A DNA stretch of 64,000 nt. Origin: CAVWTN01 sp963757945 (GTDB taxonomy: Bacteria; Vulcanimicrobiota; Vulcanimicrobiia; Vulcanimicrobiales; Vulcanimicrobiaceae). Under the pieces are notes generated by a model. It was not told where the DNA came from, did not search any database, and worked only from the letters and a program-made list of their open reading frames with translations. The stretch lies in the NCBI GenBank assembly GCA_963757945.1, contig CAVWTN010000002.1:310001-374000 (forward strand), in the 5' to 3' direction. Positions 33,883-41,895 of the stretch are shown here, in pieces (the first letter of the stretch is position 1; each line of letters begins with the position of its first letter). A program made the position numbers and the translations under genes.

Positions 33883-34523
33883 CCTACTGGCACGGCGACT
33901 TCGTGCTGCCCTTGATCTTCCTGACCGCCGCGGCGTTCGCGCTCGGCTCGATCCCGTTCGGCTTTCTGATCGGGCGGGCGTTCTTCCACGTGGACATCCG
34001 CAAATCGGGAAGCGGCAACATCGGCACGGCGAACGCACTGCGAACCTTCGGCAAAGCGGGTGCGGCGCTCGTGCTCGTCCTCGACATGCTCAAGGGATAT
34101 CTCCCCACGGCGCTCGGCGTGTGGATCATGACCAGGCCCGACGCGGATCAGATCGCCTTTCCGCTGTGCTTGGCCTTCGGGGCCATTCTCGGACATTGTT
34201 TCTCGCCATGGCTGCGTTTTCACGGCGGCAAGGGCGTTGCGACGGCCGTCGGCGCGCTCTGCGCGCTGTCGTTCCCGGCCGCGCTCGGTTGCATGATCGC
34301 GTGGATCGTCACGGCACTGGTGAGCCGCTATTCGTCCCTCGCATCGCTCGTGGCGACCGCGGTCGCTCCGGCCCTGCTCTGGAACGAAACGCACAATCCG
34401 ATCGTCGTCGCATACGGCGTCGCCGTCCTGTTGCTGATCCTCTGGACGCACCGCGAGAACCTGGGACGGCTGCGTGCGGGCCGGGAGAACCGCCTCTCGC
34501 TGGGCGGGAGCACGCACGACTAA
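33879..34523 (+). CDS. plsY: Acyl-phosphate:glycerol-3-phosphate acyltransferase PlsY
   Basis: The 214-residue membrane protein shows the three PlsY signatures: GSIPFGFLIGR, 'DIRKSGSGNIGTANALRT' (glycerol-3-phosphate site) and LGHCFSPWLRFHGGKGVAT (acyl-phosphate site). It carries out the first acylation step of phospholipid synthesis with PlsX as source of acyl phosphate. It starts within the der stop (ATGA) and has about five TM helices. der-plsY linkage is common in bacteria. Confidence 0.96.
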   Translation: MTYWHGDFVLPLIFLTAAAFALGSIPFGFLIGRAFFHVDIRKSGSGNIGTANALRTFGKAGAALVLVLDMLKGYLPTALGVWIMTRPDADQIAFPLCLAFGAILGHCFSPWLRFHGGKGVATAVGALCALSFPAALGCMIAWIVTALVSRYSSLASLVATAVAPALLWNETHNPIVVAYGVAVLLLILWTHRENLGRLRAGRENRLSLGGSTHD

Positions 34524-34544
34524 GGTGTAACCTCCCCTTCCGTC

Positions 34545-35105
34545 ATGATTTCCTCCAATGATTTCCGGAACGGCGTCACGATCATCATCGAGGGTCAGCT
34601 CTGGACCGTGATCGAGTTCCTGCACGTCAAACCGGGCAAGGGTTCAGCGTTCGTCCGCACGCGCTTGAAGAACGTCAAAACCGGCTCGACCGTCGATCGC
34701 TCCTTCCGCGCCGGCGAAAAGCTCGAACGCGCGGTGGTCGATAATCGCGACATGCAGATGCTCTACAACGACGCCGAAGGCTATCACTTCATGGACAGCG
34801 AGTCGTACGAGAACATCACGCTGCAACGCGAGCTGATCGGTGACCCGGCCGATTTCCTCAAAGACGGCATGAAGGTCAACGTCCAGATCTACGACGGCTT
34901 GGCGATCAGTTGCGAGCTCCCGGCGCACGTGGAACTCGCGATCGTGGAGACCGATCCGGGCTTCAAAGGCGACACGGCGACCGGCGCGACGAAGCCCGCG
35001 ACGCTCGAGACCGGCGCCGTCGTGCAGGTCCCGCTCTTCGTCAACCAAGGCGACGTCGTGCGCATCGACACGCGCGACCGCCGCTACATCGGCCGAGTGC
35101 AGTAG
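34545..35105 (+). CDS. efp: Elongation factor P
   Basis: The 186-residue EF-P has the KOW-like domain I with conserved loop lysine K32 (VKPGKGSAF), OB domain II ('YHFMDSESYENITLQ') and OB domain III ending in 'GDVVRIDTRDRRYIGRV'. It relieves ribosome stalling at polyproline, relevant here since several neighbours have Pro-rich stretches. K32 with the PGKG context fits the lysylated (EpmAB) or unmodified types; the modifying enzymes are not in the window. Confidence 0.97.
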   Translation: MISSNDFRNGVTIIIEGQLWTVIEFLHVKPGKGSAFVRTRLKNVKTGSTVDRSFRAGEKLERAVVDNRDMQMLYNDAEGYHFMDSESYENITLQRELIGDPADFLKDGMKVNVQIYDGLAISCELPAHVELAIVETDPGFKGDTATGATKPATLETGAVVQVPLFVNQGDVVRIDTRDRRYIGRVQ

Positions 35106-35180
35106 CCTCCTTGCGCTAGCGATGACGGTGCAGCGATCGCACAGATCCTGACCCTCGTTGCGGTCGGCACGCTCGCCGGA

Positions 35181-35948
35181 ATGCTCGGCTCGATGGTCGG
35201 GCTCGGCGGCGGCTTCATCGTGATCCCGGTGTTGCGCCTGTTCTACGGCGTCGCTCCGGCGACGACGGCGGGCGTTTCGCTCGTGATGGTCGCGGCGAAC
35301 GCCGCAAGCGGGTCGTTCGCGTTTTGGCGGCAAGGCCGCATCGACGTGCGGCTCGCGCTGGTCGTCGCCCTGACCGCACTTCCCGCGAGCATCCTCGGAA
35401 CGATCCTCGTGCACCGGGTCAACGCGCTCGGGTTCGACGCGCTGTATTTCGTGTTGCTGATCTATCTTGCGACGACGATCGTTCAGAATCGCAAGGCGAA
35501 GCCGCCGAGCGAGCCGCGGCTGATTCTCGGCGCGAAGCTCCGCACGCTTCGCGATGCGAACGACGTCGAATATCGTTACGCCGTCAGCACGCCGGTGCTG
35601 CTGGTCTGCGGCGTCGCGATCGGCTTGCTCTCGAGCTTCTTCGGCATCGGGGGCGGCGTCGTGTTCGTCTCGCTGCTCGTCGTGATCTTCGGCATGCCCG
35701 CGCACATCGTCACGGCGACCTCGACGTTCGCGCTGCTGCTCACGGCGCCGGTCGGCGTCATCGCGCACGACATCGCCGGCGACATCGATTGGTCGTTCGC
35801 GATCCCGCTCGCCGCGGGAGGCTTGATCGGCGGCCAGTTGGGCGCGGCCGTGGCCCGCCGGCTCAGCTCGTCACGGTTGATGACGGTCCTCGCGACGACG
35901 CTGTTCCTGGCCGCCGCCGGCCTCGTCCTGCGTCACATTCCCCGCTAA
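35181..35948 (+). CDS. TauE/SafE-family sulfite/anion exporter-like permease
   Basis: The protein has about eight TM helices in two homologous halves, each with a TauE/SafE motif (GLGGGFIVIPVL and 'SSFFGIGGGVVFVSLLVV'). These permeases move sulfite, sulfoacetate or other organic anions, and the substrate cannot be told. The first ATG (35181) falls inside helix 1. The frame is open back to the efp stop, reading AAIAQILTLVAVGTLAG, but only non-standard codons (CTG 35145, ATC) could start there. The real protein is probably ~12-16 residues longer. Its stop overlaps that of the convergent SprT gene (CTAA). Confidence 0.88.
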   Translation: MLGSMVGLGGGFIVIPVLRLFYGVAPATTAGVSLVMVAANAASGSFAFWRQGRIDVRLALVVALTALPASILGTILVHRVNALGFDALYFVLLIYLATTIVQNRKAKPPSEPRLILGAKLRTLRDANDVEYRYAVSTPVLLVCGVAIGLLSSFFGIGGGVVFVSLLVVIFGMPAHIVTATSTFALLLTAPVGVIAHDIAGDIDWSFAIPLAAGGLIGGQLGAAVARRLSSSRLMTVLATTLFLAAAGLVLRHIPR

Positions 35949-36484
35949 CGGACGCGCGTGCGTTGAGCCGCTTGCGCGCGCGGCTCGCGCTCTTCCATCT
36001 CGGTGACCTCGAAGACGCGCAACAGGAAGCGCGAATCGAAACGGCCGCGGCTGCAGCGGGGGCAAGATGCCTGGGCGGGCGGAAGGCGCTTGCGCAACAG
36101 CTCGAGCGTGCAGCGCTCGCAGCGCAGGATGAAACGCTTGGCGCTGGCCTTACGCGGCAGCGCCGTGCCGAGATCGTGATAGACGGAGTGCAGGCCGAGT
36201 TCCCGCATCTTCTTCTTGAACGCGGGCGTGTGACCGGGATTCTGACCGCGCGCGAAGAGCCAGGCGTGAATCATTTCGTGCAGCAGCGTTTCGCGCAACG
36301 CTTCGGGATTGCGCTCGAAGTGCTTGGGCGAGAGCTCGATCAGCGGCGGCTTGTACGTGATGCGACCGGCCAAATTCGAAAAGCGCGCGTTGTAGGCGAT
36401 TCGGTGCGAGGGGATCTCGCCGCCGAAATGCTCGTTGTTGAGGTGCGCGAAGAGGAGTTGCAGGTCGGCGACATCGGGCAGCAC
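35945..36484 (-). CDS. SprT-like zinc metalloprotease-fold protein
   Basis: The 179-residue protein contains the SprT signature: 'LRETLLHEMIHAWL' with HExxH zinc site, a third His in 'NPGHTPAFKKKM', and a C-terminal zinc ribbon (CERC ... CPRC) as in SprT and the DNA-protein crosslink protease Spartan. The bacterial role is unknown but may concern DNA-protein crosslinks. GTG at 36484 was chosen; a longer version to 36562 would overlap the divergent TPR gene. Confidence 0.88.
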   Translation of the reverse strand: MLPDVADLQLLFAHLNNEHFGGEIPSHRIAYNARFSNLAGRITYKPPLIELSPKHFERNPEALRETLLHEMIHAWLFARGQNPGHTPAFKKKMRELGLHSVYHDLGTALPRKASAKRFILRCERCTLELLRKRLPPAQASCPRCSRGRFDSRFLLRVFEVTEMEEREPRAQAAQRTRVR

Positions 36485-36525
36485 AGTCCAAAGATTTGCA
36501 TCTCTTACGCCGAAACCCGCTCGAC

Positions 36526-37383
36526 GTGAGCAAGACACCTTCGCCCGAGCGCGGCCTTCCACCGAAGGTCACGATCCCTATCCTCGTCGTCGGAGGAATC
36601 CTCTTCTTCGGATTGCTCGGATACTTTCTCAAGGTCTCGCTCTCGACGAGCGGCTCCGCGCTCGGCCGCGGCCCCTCCGAGCAAGGCGACGCTCGCATCG
36701 CGGCGACCGCGGCGCCCGCCGTCGCGCCCACGCCCGCGGCGGCCGAGGATACGCCGCCGCCCGAGACGATCCCGCAGAGCGGCGGAATCCCGCAGACCGG
36801 CGGCCTCCCCGCAGGAGCCGCGCTGCCGCCGATCGCGGGTTCCGGTGCGGGGTCCGGCGACCAGCCGCAAGCGGGGGGCGCACAGCCGGGCGCCGGCGCC
36901 CAACAAGGCGGCGGCGGAGGGTCCGCGGGACAGCAGGGCGGCGGCGATGCTGCCGGCGGCGGCCCGCCCGCGCCCGTCCTGCGCCTGTTGAACTCACTGC
37001 GCGACCGGATCGCGCAGAATCCAAACGATTTGCAGGCGCTCGTCGGCCTCGCGACGCTGTACTTTGACGCGCAGAAATTCGACCAGGCCGTGCCGTATTA
37101 TCGCCGCGCGCTCGCGATCGATCCGGATAACCAAGATACGCGCACGGACTACGCGACCGCGCTGCATGCGACCGGGCACGATCTGGAGGCGCTCGGCGAG
37201 CTTCAAAAGGTCCTCGCGAAACAACCGAACTTCGCGCCCGCGCTCTTCAACGAGGGGATCGTCGCCAGCACGATCGGCCGTCGCTCGCAAGCGATCGACG
37301 CGTTCAAACGCTTCCTCGCCGTCTCGCCGAAGGATCCCAAGGCCGACGAGGCGCGCGCGGCGCTCAAGAATCTCGGCGCCTGA
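36526..37383 (+). CDS. Membrane-anchored TPR protein with low-complexity linker
   Basis: The 285-residue protein has a short cytosolic N-terminus, one TM helix (about 16-40), a long Ala/Pro/Gly/Gln-rich linker (about 55-155) and TPR repeats (about 165-280: 'LVGLATLYFDAQKFDQAVPY', RRALAIDPDNQDTRTDYA, 'FNEGIVASTIGRRSQAI'). It resembles CcmI/YbgF-like scaffold proteins with a periplasmic TPR domain. The GTG start at 36526 was chosen over an upstream TTG. The stop overlaps the M55 peptidase gene by 1 nt (TGATG), so they are coupled. Confidence 0.8.
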   Translation: MSKTPSPERGLPPKVTIPILVVGGILFFGLLGYFLKVSLSTSGSALGRGPSEQGDARIAATAAPAVAPTPAAAEDTPPPETIPQSGGIPQTGGLPAGAALPPIAGSGAGSGDQPQAGGAQPGAGAQQGGGGGSAGQQGGGDAAGGGPPAPVLRLLNSLRDRIAQNPNDLQALVGLATLYFDAQKFDQAVPYYRRALAIDPDNQDTRTDYATALHATGHDLEALGELQKVLAKQPNFAPALFNEGIVASTIGRRSQAIDAFKRFLAVSPKDPKADEARAALKNLGA

Positions 37384-38216
37384 TGAATCTCTACATCTCC
37401 TGCGACATGGAGGGCACGGCCGCCGTCGCGAGTTGGGCCCAAGTCGACCCCGCCAACACGACCGAATACCCATATTACCGCCGCTTGATGTCGCGCGAGG
37501 TGCGAGCCGCGATCGACGGCGCGCGCGAGGCCGGCGTGAAGGAAGTCCTCGTCAACGATTCCCATTGGTCGATGCGCAACGTCCTGTGGGACGAATTGCC
37601 CGCCGACGTGCGCATGATCTATGGCAGCCGCAAACCGTTCTCGATGGTCGAGGGCGCCACCAACACGTTTCAAGCGGCATTTTTCACGGGCTATCATGCG
37701 CCGATCGGGACGCGCGACGGCGTGCTCGACCACACGTATACGAGCGAGACGCTGCATGCCGTGCGCGTCAACGGCATCGCCTGCAGCGAGGCCCTGCTCA
37801 ACGCCGGGTTGCTCGGCATTCGCGGCGTCCCGGTCAGCTTGATCACCGGGGATCGCGCGACCGTCGAGCACGTGCAGAGCCGGCTGCCCTGGGTGACCGG
37901 GGTCGTCGTCAAGGACGGCATCGGACGCTACGCCGTAAACTCGCTCTCGCCGGAAGCCGCGCGCGAGCGGATCCGGGCCGGCGCGCGAACGGCGATCGAG
38001 CGTCTCGCCGAAGCGAAGCCGTACGTCTTCGCGCCGCCGATCGAACTCGAGCTCGATTTCGTCCAGACGCACAACGCCGATTTCGCCGAGCTGATCCCGG
38101 GCTTCGAGCGCACCGGCGGGCGCAGCGTCCGTTTCGTGCACGACGATTACGCGACGATCTTCAAAGCCTTTACCGCGGCGTTCCGCCTGGGCGCGTCCGC
38201 GAATGGCGAACCTTAA
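37383..38216 (+). CDS. M55 family D-aminopeptidase (DppA-like)
   Basis: The 277-residue protein begins with the M55 zinc motif SCDMEGTA (Asp8 and Glu10 as ligands), followed by 'VKEVLVNDSHWSMRN' with His, FFTGYHAP with His, and HTYTSETLH. DppA-type enzymes cut N-terminal D-amino acids from D-Ala-D-Ala peptides, probably in cell-wall turnover. Three peptide-binding lipoproteins occur further on, but no dpp transport operon is adjacent. The nucleotide overlap with the TPR gene suggests a joint envelope function. Confidence 0.92.
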   Translation: MNLYISCDMEGTAAVASWAQVDPANTTEYPYYRRLMSREVRAAIDGAREAGVKEVLVNDSHWSMRNVLWDELPADVRMIYGSRKPFSMVEGATNTFQAAFFTGYHAPIGTRDGVLDHTYTSETLHAVRVNGIACSEALLNAGLLGIRGVPVSLITGDRATVEHVQSRLPWVTGVVVKDGIGRYAVNSLSPEAARERIRAGARTAIERLAEAKPYVFAPPIELELDFVQTHNADFAELIPGFERTGGRSVRFVHDDYATIFKAFTAAFRLGASANGEP

Positions 38217-38231
38217 CGGAGGCCTGATCCC

Positions 38232-39023
38232 TTGCTCGTTGCGTTCCAAGGCGAACACGGCGCGTTCAGCGACGATGTCGCGAGCCAATTCTTCCCGGGT
38301 GCCGAGACGCGCGGCTTCGACACGTTCGACGCGCTCGCCGCGGCGGTCGCGGAGGGGCCCGCGGATTTTGCCGTCATGCCTGTCGAGAACTCGATCTCCG
38401 GCTCCATCCCGCGCGTGTACGATCTGCTGTGGACGTATTCGGACCTCGTGGTCGTCGACGAGATCGTCTACCGCGTCGTGCAGAACCTGATCGCGCTACC
38501 GCAGACGAAGATCGAGGACATTCGCGAAGTGCGCTCGCATCCGGTCGCGCTCGAACAGTGCCGCGGTTTTCTGAGCAAGCATCCGAGCTGGCACGCGGTC
38601 ATCGTCGCCGATACGGCGGGCGCCGTGCGCGCGATGATGCAAGCCGGCGACCCTTCGAGCGCCGCGATCGGTTCAGCGATCGCGGCACGCCGCTACGGCG
38701 CCGCGATTCTCGCCGAGGGGATCCAGGACATCAACGACAACTTCACGCGCTTTCTCCTGGTCACGCGCGACGGGTCGGCGCGGCGGAATCTCGGGCGGGC
38801 GTGCATCGCGCTCACGCTCGCGAACCGTCCCGGTTCGCTGCACGATGCGCTGCGGGCGTTCGCCGACGCGAACCTGAACCTGCGCTCGCTCGTCTCGCGG
38901 CCGACGAACGACGATCCGTTCACGTATCGCTTCTACTGCGAGGTCGAGCACGTGACGGCGGAAACGCTCGGCGCCGCGCTCGCGCGCATCGACGGCACCT
39001 CCCGCATCTTGGGGCTCTACTGA
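38232..39023 (+). CDS. pheA: Prephenate dehydratase
   Basis: The 263-residue enzyme has the periplasmic-binding-like PDT domain (FQGEHGAFSDDVA; MPVENSISGSI; NFTRFLLV with the catalytic Thr-Arg-Phe) and a C-terminal ACT domain (about 190-262: 'LANRPGSLHDALRAFADANL') for allosteric Phe control. It turns prephenate into phenylpyruvate. The start is TTG at 38232 and there is no chorismate mutase domain, so that activity is elsewhere. It follows dppA by 15 nt. Confidence 0.95.
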   Translation: MLVAFQGEHGAFSDDVASQFFPGAETRGFDTFDALAAAVAEGPADFAVMPVENSISGSIPRVYDLLWTYSDLVVVDEIVYRVVQNLIALPQTKIEDIREVRSHPVALEQCRGFLSKHPSWHAVIVADTAGAVRAMMQAGDPSSAAIGSAIAARRYGAAILAEGIQDINDNFTRFLLVTRDGSARRNLGRACIALTLANRPGSLHDALRAFADANLNLRSLVSRPTNDDPFTYRFYCEVEHVTAETLGAALARIDGTSRILGLY

Positions 39024-39039
39024 CCGCGCTCGACGAGAC

Positions 39040-39363
39040 CTAGCCCGCGAGGCGGACCCGGCCGAACCAATCGATCCAAGGGTGCCAAAGGAACGCGGCC
39101 CAGAGGGCGACGAGCGCCCAGAACAGCACCCAGAGCGCGTAACCGGCGAGCGCGCCGCCGAAACTGCGGCCCAACGTGGGCTCGGCGCGCGGCGGTCCCT
39201 CCCGCGGCGGCGTCACGTCGGGGCCGGCCGGGGCGGCAACCTCTTGGGCGAGGCCGTTTCCGTGGACGGGCGCCGTGCCGATCTGCGTCGTTTCCAACGA
39301 TGTGCCGATGCCTTTCGCCGCGACGGGCGCCCTAGCGGAGCAGAACCGTGACTCAGGGGTCAT
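39040..39363 (-). CDS. Small single-TM protein of unknown function
   Basis: From ATG 39363 this frame gives 107 residues: a polar, Pro-rich N-terminus and one strong TM helix near the C-terminus (about 72-96: 'GYALWVLFWALVALWAAFLW') followed by HPWIDWFGRVRLAG. The frame is open further upstream but would overlap the M50 protease start. Tail-anchored topology is likely. No family is recognised; the convergent arrangement with pheA gives no functional hint. Confidence 0.55.
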   Translation of the reverse strand: MTPESRFCSARAPVAAKGIGTSLETTQIGTAPVHGNGLAQEVAAPAGPDVTPPREGPPRAEPTLGRSFGGALAGYALWVLFWALVALWAAFLWHPWIDWFGRVRLAG

Positions 39364-39435
39364 CAGTACAGACCGGCTGGGGACCCGCGATGGTTCCGCT
39401 TGGGAAGGCGCTGCCCTCGTCGCGAAGAGCACCTC

Positions 39436-40347
39436 GTGCAAGATCCCGAGACGATCCCGCCGTCCGACCCCGTCCCGGCGCCGGCGGAGTACCTGCCGCC
39501 GACCGCCGAGCATCATCCCGTCTATGAGGGGACCTACATCCCCCCGGAAGCGCCGAAGAACTCCGCCTGGAAGACCGCGGGCGCGGGGGCCGTCGGGATC
39601 GGCCTGCTGTTCGCGAAGTTCAAAGGCCTGCTGTTCCTGCTGCTCAACCTCAAATGGTTCGCGCTCGGGTTCAAGGTATTCTTGTCATCGCTGGGCTTTC
39701 TGGTCTCGATCTGGCTCTACACGCAGTTCTGGGGCCTCAAGTTCGCGATCGTTTTCGTGATGCTGATCTTCATTCACGAAATGGGCCACGCGATCTCGAT
39801 GCGCGCATTCGGCGTCCCCGCGTCGATGCCGTATTTCATTCCGGGGTTCGGTGCGCTGATCCAGATGAAAGGCCGTCCGGCCTCCGTTCTGGAGGAAGCC
39901 TACATCGCGCTTGCGGGTCCGCTGCTCGGAACCGTCGGTGCGCTGATGTGCTTGGGCTACGGCATCGCGACGCAAAGCGAGTTCTGGGTAGCGGCGTCCT
40001 ATACGGGGTTCTTCCTGAACCTCTTCAACCTGTTCCCCGTCTACCCGCTTGACGGCGGCCGCGTCGTCGGCGCGATCTCGCCGCGCCTATGGATCTTCGG
40101 CCTCGCGGGGCTCATCGCGGTCGCGCTCGTGTTTCACTGGTGGAATCCGCTCTTGCTGATCTTGATCGTCATGAGCATTCCGCAGATTCTCGCAGCCTGG
40201 CGGGGACAGATCGATCCGGCGTATTTCACGCTGAGCGTGTGGCAGCGCATCGGGATCGGCACGGCGTACACGGCGCTGATCGGCCTGTTGATCGTCTTGA
40301 TGGTGCTCTCGCACATCCCCGTCCCCACGACGGCCGTGCCGACGTAG
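39436..40347 (+). CDS. M50 (site-2-type) membrane metalloprotease
   Basis: The 303-residue protein has a Pro-rich N-terminus, hydrophobic segments from about 62, the zinc site HEMGH at 114-118 inside a TM helix (FIHEMGHAIS), and the third ligand Asp206 in 'NLFPVYPLDGGRV'. Site-2 proteases cut substrates within the membrane, commonly anti-sigma factors. There is no PDZ domain. It belongs to the compact group whose substrates are unknown. GTG at 39436 follows AAGAG. It ends 1 nt before the next gene, so the two are co-transcribed. Confidence 0.9.
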   Translation: MQDPETIPPSDPVPAPAEYLPPTAEHHPVYEGTYIPPEAPKNSAWKTAGAGAVGIGLLFAKFKGLLFLLLNLKWFALGFKVFLSSLGFLVSIWLYTQFWGLKFAIVFVMLIFIHEMGHAISMRAFGVPASMPYFIPGFGALIQMKGRPASVLEEAYIALAGPLLGTVGALMCLGYGIATQSEFWVAASYTGFFLNLFNLFPVYPLDGGRVVGAISPRLWIFGLAGLIAVALVFHWWNPLLLILIVMSIPQILAAWRGQIDPAYFTLSVWQRIGIGTAYTALIGLLIVLMVLSHIPVPTTAVPT

Positions 40348-40348
40348 C

Positions 40349-41872
40349 GTGCGGAGAGCGCTCCTGCTCCTTTGCGCCGTGCTGGTCCTCGCGAGCGCAT
40401 TCCTCTTCGCACGTCCGCCCGCGAAGGGCGGCCCGGCGCTGCGGGATTTCGAATCGTATTACGCGGCGGGCTCCGTCTGGCACGGCGGCGGCGATCCGTA
40501 TGCCCGCGAGATCTGGCGCAGCGAGCGCGCGATTCCGGGCGTCGTCGCGACACGCGAAGAGTTGCTGCCGTTCGTCGGCCCCGCGTTCGGGCTCCCGCTC
40601 TGGGCCGCGCTCGCAAAGCTCCCGTATGAACGCGCGGCGGTGCTGTGGGGCGGCCTGCTCGTCCTGTGCGCGGCGGGGATGGCGCTCGGCAGCTTGCGCT
40701 TGGGGCACACCGTTCCGGACCGGCTCGACGCGCTCGCGGTCCTGATCGTCTGCGCGACGTTCGGCCCGATCGTCAGCGGCGTCGGACTCGGGCAGGTCGC
40801 GATCCTCTCGTGCGCAGCCGTCGTCGCGTGCGTCTTCGCTTTGAACGCGCCCGCGCAGAAGTGGGGCATCGCGGGCGGAATCGTCGCCGCGGCCGCGGCG
40901 GCGTTGCAGCCGAACCTCGGGCTCGTGCTCGCGGCGCGCCTGCGCGAGCGCCGTTCGTGGATCGTCATGATCGCAGCCGCCGCGATCGTCCTCGGAGGTT
41001 CCGCAGTTGCGCTCGGCGGCGCCGAGGGGGTGCTGCGCTACATCGCACTGCTGCGCGTGCATGGGAGCGCGGAACGCTTCATCGCGATCCAAACGACGGT
41101 CGACGCGGTCGCGCACGCGCTGGGCGCTTCGGCCGGCGCAGCCCAAGCCCTCGCCGGCCTCGTCGCCGTCGGCGCTCTCGGCGTCACCGTCGCATGCTTT
41201 CGTTCGAACCCCTACGACGGGGCCGCGAAGGTCGCGATCGCCTGCGCGCTCGCACCGCTCGTCCTGCCGTTCGCACACGAGCACGATTTCACGATCGCCT
41301 TCCTGCCGGCCGTCCTCGTCCTGCGCCGCACGAGCGGTCCGCAACGAACGCTCGGCGCCGCCGGGTTCATGCTGCTCGCCGTCGACTGGCTCGGGCTCGC
41401 GCAACGGCCCGAATCGCTCGCACTCGCGACGCTGCTCGCGCTCGCCGCGGCGCTCGCGCTCGTCGTGCTCGGCTCGCGCCGGCTGTCGCCCGCCGACGCA
41501 TGGCCGCTCGCGTTCGCGCCGCTCGTCTACGTCGTGGGACGCATCGCCGCGCTTCAACCGCTCCCGGTTTGGCCCGATGCGCTCGGCCCGATTTTCGCTC
41601 CGGCGGCGAGGCTCTCCGCGACGCAAGTTTGGCAACTCGAGCAACTGCAGAGCGGCATCGGCAATCAAGACCCGTCGTGGGGAGCGCTCCGCGCGCTCTC
41701 GTTGCTCGGCGCGGCGATCGTCTGGGGCCTCGCGCTCGTCGCACTCGCACGCTCCCCGATCCGCGTCACGCGCGACCGCTTCGCCCCGCTCGGCGGCCCC
41801 GCGGCGGAAGCGAACGCCGCCGGTGGGGCCCTGATGAGTACGAGAAAAAGCCGGCACTCGCGGTTGCCGTAA
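40349..41872 (+). CDS. GT87/DUF2029-like polytopic membrane protein
   Basis: The 507-residue protein starts with GTG and has about 11-12 TM helices. An early loop contains 'RDFESYYAAGSVWHGGGDPY', and the DF-x-x-Y-YAA pattern is typical of the DUF2029/GT87 polyprenyl-phosphate mannosyltransferase-like family (GT-C fold), where the Asp is catalytic. PNLGLVLA and 'FAHEHDFTIAFLPAVLVL' are further family landmarks. It probably glycosylates lipids or surface polymers; the acceptor is unknown. It directly follows the M50 gene. Confidence 0.82.
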   Translation: MRRALLLLCAVLVLASAFLFARPPAKGGPALRDFESYYAAGSVWHGGGDPYAREIWRSERAIPGVVATREELLPFVGPAFGLPLWAALAKLPYERAAVLWGGLLVLCAAGMALGSLRLGHTVPDRLDALAVLIVCATFGPIVSGVGLGQVAILSCAAVVACVFALNAPAQKWGIAGGIVAAAAAALQPNLGLVLAARLRERRSWIVMIAAAAIVLGGSAVALGGAEGVLRYIALLRVHGSAERFIAIQTTVDAVAHALGASAGAAQALAGLVAVGALGVTVACFRSNPYDGAAKVAIACALAPLVLPFAHEHDFTIAFLPAVLVLRRTSGPQRTLGAAGFMLLAVDWLGLAQRPESLALATLLALAAALALVVLGSRRLSPADAWPLAFAPLVYVVGRIAALQPLPVWPDALGPIFAPAARLSATQVWQLEQLQSGIGNQDPSWGALRALSLLGAAIVWGLALVALARSPIRVTRDRFAPLGGPAAEANAAGGALMSTRKSRHSRLP

Positions 41873-41895
41873 CCGCGGCGCGCCAAGCCCCATTT

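Noticed and set aside
36841..36970. Gly/Gln/Pro-rich repeats as a possible CRISPR or minisatellite
   Set aside because: They are irregular low-complexity codons inside the TPR protein linker; there are no equal-length repeats and spacers.
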